In this document: positions 17,604 through 26,139 of the stretch, piece by piece
Position numbering within the stretch: position 1 is the stretch's first letter
Layout of the letters: every line of letters begins with the position of its first letter
DNA from: an uncultured Reyranella sp.
GTDB lineage: Bacteria > Pseudomonadota > Alphaproteobacteria > Reyranellales > Reyranellaceae
NCBI RefSeq assembly: GCF_945957355.1
Contig: NZ_CAMFKM010000005.1
Location: 186,001-250,000 of the forward strand
Reading direction: 5' to 3'
DNA: 64,000 nucleotides
Notes under the pieces: generated by a model
Databases searched by the model: none
Seen by the model: only the letters and a program-made list of their open reading frames with translations
What the model was told of the DNA's origin: nothing
Translations under genes and position numbers: made by a program

Positions 17604-18709
17604 TGAGGACCGACGATGGCGTGTCGGCTGTCGGTCCGCGGCCTCTCCGGCGCTTCTGGCACACCGCCCTCGGGTTCGGCCGCGGCAAGGGCTCCTGGGT
17701 GCCATGGACGCTGATCGGGCTGCTCATCCTCTGTGTCGTGGCGCAGCTTCTGGTCCAGTATCGACTCAACATCTGGAATCGCGACTTCTTCGACGCCTTG
17801 GAAAAGCGCAATGGCACCGGGATCCGCCACCAGACCTATCTGTTGCCCGGTCTCGCGGCCTGCAGCATCTTCCTCGCCGCCTTCGCCGTCTGGGCGCGCA
17901 TGACCTTCCAGCGAAGGTGGCGCGGCTGGCTCACCGCGCATCTGGTCGGGCTGTGGCTCGAGGACGGCAACTATCGGCGTCTGGAGGCGGGGAGCGATGA
18001 GCCCCAGCTCGCGGAGTACCGAATCGCCGAGGACGCGCGCATCGCCACCGACGCCCCGATCGATCTCGTGACTGGCCTGCTTGCGTCGGTGCTGACGGCC
18101 GCGACGTTCGTGGTGGTCCTGTGGACGGTGGGCGGCTCGATTGCCATCGGGCCTGCGCGCCTCGGCCTGGAATTGCCGGGCTATCTGGTGTTCGCCAGCA
18201 TCGTCTACGCCATGCTCACGACGGGAGCCATGGTGTTGGTCGGACGCCGCATGGCGCACGTCATCGAACGGAAGAACCAGGCCGAATCGGAGCTGAAATT
18301 CGCAGTCGCCCGGCTTCGTACGGCGCCGGCCGGTGCGACGGGTGCCGGCGCGCAGGCGAGGCCCGTGAGCTTCGCGCTGGACGAAGTGATTCGAAATTGG
18401 CGATTGCTATGCGGTCAGCACGTGCGGACCACGCTGGTTTCATCCGGCAACACGCTGCTGGCGCCCATCATCGGTCTCATCCTCTCCGTGCCCAAGTATA
18501 TCGACGGTTCCCTGTCGCTCGGCGAAGTCACCCAGGCCGCAGCGGCGTTCGCGGCGGTTCAGATTGCGTTCAACTGGCTGGTCGACAATTATCCGCGTCT
18601 GGCGGAATGGGCGTCATCGGCCAGCCGGGTGGGCGTCCTGCTGCTGGCGTTCGACCGGCTGGGCGCACCGCGCCGGCCCGTGGCGACGGAGGCTGCGTCC
18701 GGGAGATGA
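17603..18709 (+). CDS. SbmA/YddA-like ABC membrane domain protein without ATPase domain
   Basis: 368 residues with a membrane domain like the ABC_membrane_2/SbmA-BacA group: helices near 35-55, 80-105, 160-185 and 190-215, the LNIWNRDFFDALEKRN signature after helix 1, and LSLGEVTQAAAAFAAVQIAFNWLVDNYPRLAEW near the end. YddA-type relatives run to about 570 residues with an ATPase domain; here the protein stops before it. It may be proton-driven like SbmA, or incomplete. It is the second ATPase-less ABC membrane protein in the window. Confidence 0.75.
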   Translation: MRTDDGVSAVGPRPLRRFWHTALGFGRGKGSWVPWTLIGLLILCVVAQLLVQYRLNIWNRDFFDALEKRNGTGIRHQTYLLPGLAACSIFLAAFAVWARMTFQRRWRGWLTAHLVGLWLEDGNYRRLEAGSDEPQLAEYRIAEDARIATDAPIDLVTGLLASVLTAATFVVVLWTVGGSIAIGPARLGLELPGYLVFASIVYAMLTTGAMVLVGRRMAHVIERKNQAESELKFAVARLRTAPAGATGAGAQARPVSFALDEVIRNWRLLCGQHVRTTLVSSGNTLLAPIIGLILSVPKYIDGSLSLGEVTQAAAAFAAVQIAFNWLVDNYPRLAEWASSASRVGVLLLAFDRLGAPRRPVATEAASGR

Positions 18710-18712
18710 TCT

Positions 18713-21238
18713 TTGTCCCGATCTGAGATGGAGACGACGGGGGCTTCGTGGCAGGCGGGCCTCTCGCAGGCGGACGCACAAGCGCGCTTGCGGGAAGAAG
18801 GGTTCAACGAACTGCCCACGGGCGACGGCCGGGGCATCCTGCGCATCGTCGCCGATGTGCTGAAGGAACCGATGTTCTCGCTGCTGCTGGCGGCGGGCGC
18901 CATCTACCTGCTGCTCGGCGATCTCGGCGAGGCGATCGTGCTGCTCGCCTTCGCCACGCTGTCCGTTCTGATCACGGTCGTTCAGGAAACCCGCAGCGAG
19001 CGCGTGCTGGCGGCCTTGCGCGATCAGGCGAGCCCGCGCGCGCTGGTGATCCGCGACGGCGAGCGGCGACGCATTCCGGGGCGCGAGGTCGTGCGCGGCG
19101 ACACGATCGTCGTGCTCGAAGGCGACCGCATTCCGGCGGACGCGGTCGTCGTGTCGGCCAGCAGTCTGGTGGTCGACGAATCGCTGCTCACCGGTGAATC
19201 GGTTCCCGTCAGCAAGACCGCCGGTGACACAGGGGCCGCCATTGCGCGCCCGGGTGGCGAGAACACGCCCTACCTCTATTCGGGCACTCTGGCCGTACAC
19301 GGCGAGGGCGTTGCGGTGGTACGGGCGACAGGACCGAACAGCGAGCTTGGCCGTATCGGGCAATCGCTGAAGGCGATCGCGCCGGAACCCCCGAGGCTGC
19401 AGGTGGAAACCCGTCGGCTCGTGCGGATCTTCGCGACGGTGGGAGCCGTTGCCACCGTGGCCGTCGTCCTCATCATCGGCCTGACAAAGGACGACTGGCT
19501 GCAGGCCGTGCTGGGCGGCATCGCGCTCGGCATGTCGCTCCTGCCGGAGGAATTCCCCCTGGTGCTCACGGCCTTCATGGTCATGGGCGCGTGGCGGTTG
19601 TCGCGCGTGCGGGTCCTGACGCGTCGCGCTTCCGCCATCGAGATGCTGGGGGCCGCGACGGTCCTGTGCTCCGACAAGACGGGCACGATGACCCAGAACC
19701 GCATGACCCTGGCGGAAGTCCGCACGCTCGGGACGACCTGGCGGACCGGGCAGGGGGCGCCCGGCGCCGAGGCCGTCGCCCTGATCGAGGCGGCCCGGCG
19801 CGCCAGTTCGCCCGAGCCTTCCGACCCGATGGAAAGGGCCATTGCGGCCGAGGCAAGCAGTACGGCGGGCGGCAAGCTCCTGCGCCGCTACGGTCTGCAA
19901 CCGACGCTGCTGGCCATGAGCCATGTCTGGCAGGACGAGGATGGCGGCCGGTCCGTGGCGACGAAGGGGGCGCCGGAGGCGGTTGGCGCGCTCTGTCGGC
20001 TCGACCCAGCGGGGGAGGCGTGGCTGCACCGGGCGGTCGAGGACATGGCCATTGAAGGCATGCGCGTGCTGGGTGTCGCGCGGGGACGGTTGCCGGACGG
20101 CCTCTTGCCGGACGCGCAGACGGGCTTCGATCTCGAATTCCTGGGTCTGGTCGGCTTCGCCGACCCGCTGCGCGAGAACGTGCCGCCGGCCATCCGCGAA
20201 TGCCGCTCGGCGCAGGTCCGGGTCGTCATGATCACCGGCGACTACCCGGCAACGGCCCGCGCGATCGCCGAGCGGGCAGGTCTCGATGCCGGCCAGACGG
20301 TCGACGGACCTTCGCTGGAGAGGCTGGACGAGGCGACCCTTCGGGAGTCCATCCGCACAACCAACGTGTTCGCCCGCATCATGCCCGAGCAGAAGCTCCG
20401 CCTCGTGCAGGCGCTCAAGGCGGACGGCGAGGTGGTGGCGATGACGGGCGACGGGGTGAACGATGCACCGGCGCTCCGGGCCGCGCATATCGGCGTGGCG
20501 ATGGGTGGCCGCGGCACCGATGTCGCGCGCGAAGCGTCCGCCATCGTCCTTCTCGATGACGATTTCGGCTCGATCGTGCGGACGATCCGCCTGGGACGTC
20601 GCATCTACGACAATCTCAGGAAGGCGAGCGCGTACATCGTGGCGGTACACATACCGATCGCCGGTCTCGCGCTGCTGCCTTTGCTGTTCGGCATGCCGTT
20701 CATGCTCAGTCCGATCCACATTGCATTCCTCGAGATGGTCATCGATCCGGTCTGCTCGATCGCCTTCGAGGCCGAGGCGGAGGAACGCGATCTGATGCAG
20801 CGGCCACCACGGGCGGCGGCCAGCCGCCTGCTGTCGCCCGGGATGATGGTCTTCAGCCTGCTGCAGGGCGCGCTGGCCCTCGTTGCCCTGGCCGTCGTAC
20901 TGCTGGTGGGGATCGGCCGGGACATGCCGACCGATGAGCTCCGTGCCCTGATGTTCACTTCCCTCGTCCTGATCAACGTCGGGCTGATCGTCGTGAACCG
21001 CTCCTTCTCGTCGTCCTTGTCCGCGGCCCTGCGGCGTCCCAACATGTTTCTGTGGTTACTGTTGTCGCTGGTCGCCGGGGTATTGACGGTCGCGCTGACG
21101 TGGCCGCCGGCGATGGATCTCTTCCGGTTCGGGCCGCTGCACGCCGACGATCTGGGCGTGACGCTGATCGCAACCGTGGGCCTTATTCTTGGCCTGGAAG
21201 CGCTGAAGCCGTGGTGGCGGCGCAGTCTGCGGAGCTGA
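18713..21238 (+). CDS. Cation-translocating P-type ATPase
   Basis: 841 residues. The actuator motif is TGES (160-163), the phosphorylation site is D321 in SDKTGTMTQNRM, and the hinge is TGDGVND (578-584). There is an N-terminal cation-ATPase domain and about eight to ten membrane helices, with PEEFPLVL in helix 4 in place of the PEGLP of SERCA-type calcium pumps. No CPC motif, so it is not a heavy-metal P1B pump. Likely substrate is a divalent or monovalent cation, not defined. The TTG at 18713 was chosen because GGGAGA lies six bases before it; the first ATG (18728) has no ribosome site. Confidence 0.9.
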   Translation: MSRSEMETTGASWQAGLSQADAQARLREEGFNELPTGDGRGILRIVADVLKEPMFSLLLAAGAIYLLLGDLGEAIVLLAFATLSVLITVVQETRSERVLAALRDQASPRALVIRDGERRRIPGREVVRGDTIVVLEGDRIPADAVVVSASSLVVDESLLTGESVPVSKTAGDTGAAIARPGGENTPYLYSGTLAVHGEGVAVVRATGPNSELGRIGQSLKAIAPEPPRLQVETRRLVRIFATVGAVATVAVVLIIGLTKDDWLQAVLGGIALGMSLLPEEFPLVLTAFMVMGAWRLSRVRVLTRRASAIEMLGAATVLCSDKTGTMTQNRMTLAEVRTLGTTWRTGQGAPGAEAVALIEAARRASSPEPSDPMERAIAAEASSTAGGKLLRRYGLQPTLLAMSHVWQDEDGGRSVATKGAPEAVGALCRLDPAGEAWLHRAVEDMAIEGMRVLGVARGRLPDGLLPDAQTGFDLEFLGLVGFADPLRENVPPAIRECRSAQVRVVMITGDYPATARAIAERAGLDAGQTVDGPSLERLDEATLRESIRTTNVFARIMPEQKLRLVQALKADGEVVAMTGDGVNDAPALRAAHIGVAMGGRGTDVAREASAIVLLDDDFGSIVRTIRLGRRIYDNLRKASAYIVAVHIPIAGLALLPLLFGMPFMLSPIHIAFLEMVIDPVCSIAFEAEAEERDLMQRPPRAAASRLLSPGMMVFSLLQGALALVALAVVLLVGIGRDMPTDELRALMFTSLVLINVGLIVVNRSFSSSLSAALRRPNMFLWLLLSLVAGVLTVALTWPPAMDLFRFGPLHADDLGVTLIATVGLILGLEALKPWWRRSLRS

Positions 21239-21248
21239 CTGCCCGACG

Positions 21249-21262
21249 TTGAGATAGGTCAA
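21249..21262. promoter_or_regulatory. FixK/FNR-type box
   Basis: TTGAGATAGGTCAA, centred 68 bases before the chaB-like start. Confidence 0.75.
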
Positions 21263-21323
21263 GGCGCCGCGGTGTCGTCGCCAGCATGGTTCACAGGCTG
21301 CCATCAAACGGGTCGCGACGGAT

Positions 21324-21572
21324 ATGCTCTACCTCTCCAACGCCAACCTGCCGATCTCGGTTCGCCAGCAGCTTCCGCTGCGAGCACAGGATATCTACCG
21401 GGAAGCCTTCAACGAAACGTGGGCTCTCCATGATGGCGAGGCGGGACGCGAAGAGCATGCCAGCCGTGTGGCGTGGGCGGCCGTGAAGCAGCGCTATCAC
21501 CTCGTGCCGGGTGGGCAATGGCAGCCAAACCCGTCCCATGACCGGCCTGGCCACAAGGAGGAGTGGTTGTGA
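21324..21572 (+). CDS. ChaB-family protein
   Basis: 82 residues with the ChaB fold pattern: LP-x-LP-ish N-terminus (NLPISVRQQLPLRAQDIYREAFNETW), then HASRVAWAAVKQRYHL. ChaB is a small helical protein named for its proximity to the cation antiporter ChaA; its job is unclear. It ends inside the start of the next gene, and the AAGGAGG for that gene lies within its own 3' end. Confidence 0.88.
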   Translation: MLYLSNANLPISVRQQLPLRAQDIYREAFNETWALHDGEAGREEHASRVAWAAVKQRYHLVPGGQWQPNPSHDRPGHKEEWL

Positions 21573-22396
21573 CGTACAGGACAGTCATGGTGTCGCTCTC
21601 GCCCGGTCGCGATTGCCGGGGCGTGATCGGCACGGCGATGGAGTTCGGCCGGCAGTTCGGTTCCGTCCTGCTGGGCCGTGCGTTCTGCCGGCCGATCCAC
21701 TGCATCTGTGGAGACTATTCGGTGCCAGCGGCGCTGTTCGAGGAAGACCGGAAGCAGATCGACCGACACCTTCAGGCGGCGGAAGCGGAATTCCGGTCGG
21801 CGGTGGCGCCGTACGACAAGCCCGTCGATTGGAAAGGCGAGAGCAGCATCGAGGCGTTGCCGGAGCGTTTCGCCCGCGAGGCCGCTGCGGCCGACATCGT
21901 CTTCGCGGGGGTGCCCAAGGCCGGCGAGCTGCCCGATGCAACGCGGCAACCCGACGTCTGCGAGCTGGTGATGCAGGCGGGGCGTCCGGTGTTGCTGGTG
22001 CCGGAGTCATGCCGGACCGCGAAGTTCGATCGGATACTCGTTGCCTGGAAGGACACGCGGGAGGCCCGGCGCGCCGTGGCCGATGCCTTGCCCCTCCTGA
22101 TCAAGGCGCGGAACGTCCTCGTCGCCGAGATCTTCTCGCCGGACGACGAGGCCGCGGCGCGGGAGGGCGTGGCGCGGGTCTCGGGCTGGCTCGCCCGTCA
22201 CGGCATCGCCGTGGAACAGAAGGTGGTGCCCGCCGAGATGGCAAACGCATCGCAGCTCACGGGGCTGGCGCGGGAGTACGGCGCCGACCTGATCGTGGCC
22301 GGTGCCTACGGCCACAACCGCCAGGGGCGCTGGACGCTTGGCGGGATCACCAGCGAGCTCCTGTCGGGTAGTCGATGCGTTTTTCTCTCGCACTAG
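21569..22396 (+). CDS. Tandem-domain universal stress protein
   Basis: 275 residues forming two UspA-like domains (about 1-150 and 150-275). The second carries the nucleotide-binding end motif AGAYGHNRQGRWTLGGIT, close to the G-x2-G-x9-G-S/T pattern; the first is degenerate. The GTG at 21569 lies seven bases after AAGGAGG and overlaps the ChaB stop; a GTG at 21563 is also in frame. Proteins of this type accumulate during growth arrest. The 3' end overlaps the next gene by 22 bases. Confidence 0.88.
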   Translation: MTYRTVMVSLSPGRDCRGVIGTAMEFGRQFGSVLLGRAFCRPIHCICGDYSVPAALFEEDRKQIDRHLQAAEAEFRSAVAPYDKPVDWKGESSIEALPERFAREAAAADIVFAGVPKAGELPDATRQPDVCELVMQAGRPVLLVPESCRTAKFDRILVAWKDTREARRAVADALPLLIKARNVLVAEIFSPDDEAAAREGVARVSGWLARHGIAVEQKVVPAEMANASQLTGLAREYGADLIVAGAYGHNRQGRWTLGGITSELLSGSRCVFLSH

Positions 22397-23139
22397 CGAG
22401 GCTGGCCGCCGTCCTCGCCCTGTCGCTGGTCGCAGGCTGCGCCACCGCTCCACCGCCGGCATCCTCTTCCGTGGTACCATCACCATCGGTACCGCCGGTC
22501 TCGGAACTCGCGGCGGCGCTGCAGGGGATCGGCATCACGGTGCCGCCGCGCGGCAAGCTGGTCGTGGTCAACATTCCGTCGTTCGAACTCGTGGCGCTCG
22601 AAGATGGGAAACCGGTCCTGCGCAGCCGCGTCGTCGTCGGCCGGCCGTCGACTCCCACGCCCGAACTCTCGACGGCGATCTGGGCGGTCACGTTCAACCC
22701 GTCCTGGACACCGACGCCGGCCATGATGCGCTGGGAAGGCGCGCGTCACATGCCGCCCGGTCCCCAGAATCCGCTCGGTCGCATCCTGTTCGAACTCGAC
22801 AACGATCAGCTGATCTTCCTGCACGACACCAATGATCGAAGGTACTTCGAGCGCCCCGTCCGGGCGTTCAGCCATGGATGCGTGCGCGTGGAACAGGCGC
22901 GCACCCTGGCCGCCTGGGCGCTCGACGTCACGGAGGCCGAGATCGACCGGTCGATCGCACGCGGTGGGACTCACCGGGAGCTTCTGCCGGCAGTCATTCC
23001 GGTTGCGCTGGTCTATCGCACACGATTTCCGGACGATGACGGCCGCCTGCGCGACTATCCTGACCTCTACAGGCTGCAGACTGCCGCCGCCGTCTCGCTC
23101 GGCGAGGGCCTTCCGGGGACGTGCCTGGGCCCGCTATAG
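22375..23139 (+). CDS. L,D-transpeptidase (YkuD) lipoprotein
   Basis: 254 residues. A lipoprotein signal ends in LVAGC with the lipidated cysteine at 22. The YkuD catalytic motif is SHGCVRVE, with H167, C169 and R171. It should act in the periplasm, making 3-3 peptidoglycan cross-links or attaching protein to the wall, a typical stress-phase activity. The start lies inside the end of the Usp gene, so the two are coupled. Confidence 0.9.
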   Translation: MRFSLALARLAAVLALSLVAGCATAPPPASSSVVPSPSVPPVSELAAALQGIGITVPPRGKLVVVNIPSFELVALEDGKPVLRSRVVVGRPSTPTPELSTAIWAVTFNPSWTPTPAMMRWEGARHMPPGPQNPLGRILFELDNDQLIFLHDTNDRRYFERPVRAFSHGCVRVEQARTLAAWALDVTEAEIDRSIARGGTHRELLPAVIPVALVYRTRFPDDDGRLRDYPDLYRLQTAAAVSLGEGLPGTCLGPL

Positions 23140-23191
23140 GCTGATTGCGGTATTCATCGAGTGCTGCCCCGATGCACCACCGGAGGGAGCC

Positions 23192-23722
23192 ATGCCTGAT
23201 TCAAAGATCATCGACATCCGGATCTCCGATATCCGGCAGCTCTTCAACTCCCTCGATCCGTCGCCCTTTCATGAAAGGGATCTCGACCGTGAAGCCGAGG
23301 AGTTCATCGTGGGATGGGCGGATGAGTATCCGCTCCAGAGCCCGCTCGAACTCGTCATCCGTGTCCCGCAGGAGCAGCTCGACCAGGCGCGGCAATCGAA
23401 TATCCAGCAGGCGGTTCACAACTATTTTGCCTACCGTGCGGTGGCGAGCGCGAGGCGTATCCGGTTCCAGCTTCGCGAAGGCCGCTTCGCCCTCGTGATC
23501 GGCCTCGCGTTCCTCGCGACCTGCATCCTGCTCCGTCAGCTTGCCGGTTCGATCACGCCCGCGCCCCTCCAGCAGGTCTTCCGGGAAGGCCTGTTGATCC
23601 TGGGCTGGGTGGCGATGTGGCGCCCGCTGCAGATATTCCTCTACGACTGGTGGCCGGTCCGCCATTACGGCCGCCTCTATCGAAAGCTCGCCACGATGAA
23701 GGTGAGCGTTCTCGCCGTTTAG
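23192..23722 (+). CDS. Conserved-looking membrane protein of unknown function
   Basis: 176 residues. The N-terminal half is soluble and acidic (HERDLDREAEEFIVGWADEYP) and includes a segment that could form a ferredoxin-like fold; two transmembrane helices lie at about 90-112 and 128-147, and the end is basic. GGAGGGA precedes the start. It follows the L,D-transpeptidase by 50 bases and probably belongs to the same operon. I do not recognise the family. Confidence 0.7.
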   Translation: MPDSKIIDIRISDIRQLFNSLDPSPFHERDLDREAEEFIVGWADEYPLQSPLELVIRVPQEQLDQARQSNIQQAVHNYFAYRAVASARRIRFQLREGRFALVIGLAFLATCILLRQLAGSITPAPLQQVFREGLLILGWVAMWRPLQIFLYDWWPVRHYGRLYRKLATMKVSVLAV

Positions 23723-23742
23723 GCAGGCGGTTGGTCTCGCGT

Positions 23743-23756
23743 TTGATCTCCGTCAA
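23743..23756. promoter_or_regulatory. FixK/FNR-type box
   Basis: TTGATCTCCGTCAA, centred 73 bases before the Hsp20 start. Confidence 0.75.
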
Positions 23757-23822
23757 GGGCTGGCAACCTGCGGGCGGGTAATGTGGTTTTGCAACCACAG
23801 CGAAGCCGGAAAGGAGGTTCCT

Positions 23823-24302
23823 ATGACAGATGCAAAGTCCCTGACGACGCCGCGTAGCGCACTGCCGTTCGGCGGCGATTTTGACCAGGTTTTCAACCGC
23901 ATGATGCGCGGCTGGCCGTTCGGCTGGCCCGAAATGGCGCCCAGCTCGGCGCCGAAGGCACTGCAGGTCTTCGATCACGTTCCCAAAGTCGAGGTGAAGG
24001 AAAACGGCAAAGCCTACACCGTGACGGTCGAACTGCCCGGTCTCGACGAGAAGGACGTCAAGGTCCAGGTTGAGGACGACGTCCTCACCATCTCCGGCGA
24101 GAAGAAGGTCGAGCAGACCGACGACAAGACGCACTACACGGAGCGCAGCTACGGCTCCTTCACGCGCGCCTTCACGCTGCCGGCGGATGCCGACCGCGAC
24201 GGGATTTCCGCAAAGTTCGCCAAGGGCGTGCTGGAGCTGGAAATCGCCAAGACGGCCAATCCGCCGGCCCAGGTCAAGCAGGTCGCCATCAAGGGCGCCT
24301 GA
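23823..24302 (+). CDS. Hsp20-family small heat-shock protein
   Basis: 159 residues with a full alpha-crystallin domain (about 52-145): VELPGLDEKDVKVQVEDDVLTISGEKK and the closing FAKGVLELEIAK. The N-terminal arm has the FDQVFNRMM motif of bacterial class A proteins. It is a holdase that binds unfolding proteins without ATP. AAGGAGG precedes the start. No ROSE-type RNA thermometer is evident in the short leader; the FixK-type box is the visible control element. Confidence 0.93.
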   Translation: MTDAKSLTTPRSALPFGGDFDQVFNRMMRGWPFGWPEMAPSSAPKALQVFDHVPKVEVKENGKAYTVTVELPGLDEKDVKVQVEDDVLTISGEKKVEQTDDKTHYTERSYGSFTRAFTLPADADRDGISAKFAKGVLELEIAKTANPPAQVKQVAIKGA

Positions 24303-24338
24303 GGCTCCGTTCACTCCGAAGGAAGAGGGAGTCCGTCC

Positions 24339-25322
24339 TTGAAGGCCATGGTTCTCTCTTCCCCTGGCGGGTCGCTCCAGCTCGAGGAGCGGCCCGACCC
24401 CCGGCCCGGCCCCGGCGACCTGCTGATCAGGGTCGAGGCCTGCGGCGTATGCCGCACTGACCTCCACATCCTCGATGGCGACCTCTCGGGAATCCGGCAT
24501 CCGATCGTGCCCGGCCATGAGATCGTGGGCATCGTCGAAGCCGTGGGCACCGGCGTGCCGGCGATGCGCCTGGGCACCCGCGTCGGCGTGCCGTGGCTGG
24601 GCGGGACGTGCGGCCATTGTCCCTACTGTGCGTCGGACAGGGAGAATCTATGCGATCGCCCGGTCTTTACCGGCTTCAGCAGGGATGGCGGGTTCGCGAC
24701 CCATGTCGTGGCCAGTGCGGACTTCTCCTTTCCGCTGAAGGGCTTCGATGACCCGGTGGCCGCAGCACCCCTGCTGTGCGCGGGACTGATCGGCTGGCGC
24801 TCCCTCAAGTTTTGCGGCGATGCGCACCGCATCGGCCTCTACGGCTTCGGCGCCGCCGCCCACATCGTCGCCCAGGTTTGCCGATGGCAGGGCCGGGAGG
24901 TCTTCGCCTTTACGAGGCCGGGAGATTGCCCGGCGCAGGCGCATGCGCGCTCGCTGGGGGCAGCGTGGGCCGGGGGCTCGGATCAGGTCCCGCCGCAGCC
25001 TCTCGACGCGGCCATCCTATTCGCACCCGTCGGCGACCTGGTGCCGGCAGCGCTGAAGGCCGTTCGAAAGGGCGGGCGCGTGGTCTGCGGCGGCATTCAC
25101 ATGAGCGACATACCGGCCTTTCCCTACAGCCTGCTCTGGGAAGAGCGGCAGATCCTTTCGGTCGCCAACCTCACGCGCGAGGATGCGAGGGAGTTTCTCG
25201 CCCTGGCACCGATGGTGCCGGTGAAGACGACGACGACGGTTTACCCGCTGTCGGCTGCCAACGAAGCCATTGCCGACCTCCGCTCGGGCGCCTTCCAGGG
25301 CGCGGCGGTGCTGGTGCCCTGA
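24339..25322 (+). CDS. Zinc-dependent alcohol dehydrogenase (AdhA-like)
   Basis: 327 residues. Catalytic zinc ligands are C38, H60 and E61; a structural zinc loop is present at C91, C94, C97 and C105. The cofactor motif is LYGFGAAAHIVAQV (about 166-179). This is the bacterial alcohol dehydrogenase form that often accompanies anaerobic stress genes. The TTG at 24339 gives the family-typical MKAMVL start and follows GGAAGAGGGAG; the first ATG is at 24348. It lies 36 bases after hsp20 and is probably in the same unit. Confidence 0.9.
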   Translation: MKAMVLSSPGGSLQLEERPDPRPGPGDLLIRVEACGVCRTDLHILDGDLSGIRHPIVPGHEIVGIVEAVGTGVPAMRLGTRVGVPWLGGTCGHCPYCASDRENLCDRPVFTGFSRDGGFATHVVASADFSFPLKGFDDPVAAAPLLCAGLIGWRSLKFCGDAHRIGLYGFGAAAHIVAQVCRWQGREVFAFTRPGDCPAQAHARSLGAAWAGGSDQVPPQPLDAAILFAPVGDLVPAALKAVRKGGRVVCGGIHMSDIPAFPYSLLWEERQILSVANLTREDAREFLALAPMVPVKTTTTVYPLSAANEAIADLRSGAFQGAAVLVP

Positions 25323-25346
25323 GGTCCCGGCGGCGGCCGCAGGCCT

Positions 25347-25360
25347 TTGACTTGGCGCAA
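25347..25360. promoter_or_regulatory. Degenerate FixK/FNR-type box
   Basis: TTGACTTGGCGCAA has a perfect left half and a mismatched right half. It is centred 67 bases before the CBS-BON start, the standard distance in this region. Confidence 0.45.
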
Positions 25361-25420
25361 TGCGACCGTGCGCACCCTGACAGACCCTGCACCATCAGTT
25401 CGAGAGAAAGGAACGGGGAT

Positions 25421-26116
25421 ATGCGCGCCAAGGACATCATGACCGAGAGCATCGTCTGCGTGAACGTGAAGGAAACGGTATTCGACGCCGCCGAACTCCT
25501 GCTCGGGGCCGGGGTGAGCGCGGCGCCAGTCGTCAATGACCAGGGCAACGTCCTTGGCATCGTGAGCGAGGCGGACCTCATCCATCGCGCGGAGATCGAG
25601 ACGGCCCCGCGCAAGTCCTGGCTGCAGCGTCTGCTCGGCAGCGAAGCGGCGGCCGCCCGGGATTTTGTCTCCACGCACGCCCGCAAGGTCGCGGACGTCA
25701 TGACCCGCGAGGTCGTCACCGCCAGCGACGAAGCCACGCTGGGCGAGCTGGTCGAGTTGATCGAGAAGCACCACGTCAAGCGCATCCCGATCGTGCGGGA
25801 CGACAAGCTCGTCGGAATCGTCAGCCGCGCCAACCTGCTCGGCGCGCTGCTGTCGCGCGAGCCGGAGGGTACCGTCGGACTGCCCGACGACAAGCAGCTC
25901 CGCCAGGCCGTGGTGGCTGAGTTCGACAAGCAGGCCTGGAAGTCGCGGTGGCCTGTGAATGTCGTCGTCAGCGACGGCGTGGTCCATCTCTGGGGCTTCG
26001 TCGAAGGTGAGGAAGTCCGCAAGGCCTATCGCGTGGCCGCGGAGAACGTTCCTGGCGTGAAGAAGGTCAGGAGTCACCTGCGCTCGATTCCCGCCTCCGT
26101 TGGCATGGGCGTCTAG
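25421..26116 (+). CDS. CBS-pair and BON domain protein
   Basis: 231 residues: CBS motif 1 (about 1-60, MRAKDIMTESIVCVN ... LGIVSEADLI), a linker of about 30 residues, CBS motif 2 (about 88-145, VADVMTREVVTA ... LVGIVSRANLL), and a C-terminal BON domain (about 155-225). CBS pairs sense adenine nucleotides; BON domains bind membranes or phospholipid. The combination is common in hypoxia/dormancy regulons. AAAGGAACGGGG lies just before the start. Confidence 0.9.
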   Translation: MRAKDIMTESIVCVNVKETVFDAAELLLGAGVSAAPVVNDQGNVLGIVSEADLIHRAEIETAPRKSWLQRLLGSEAAAARDFVSTHARKVADVMTREVVTASDEATLGELVELIEKHHVKRIPIVRDDKLVGIVSRANLLGALLSREPEGTVGLPDDKQLRQAVVAEFDKQAWKSRWPVNVVVSDGVVHLWGFVEGEEVRKAYRVAAENVPGVKKVRSHLRSIPASVGMGV

Positions 26117-26139
26117 GGCGGATCGCCAGGCGCCTTGGC

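Noticed and set aside
18614..20719. Long minus-strand open frame across the P-type ATPase
   Set aside because: It is the antisense shadow of a gene with complete P-type motifs on the plus strand; its own translation is low-complexity and rich in Arg, His and Gln.
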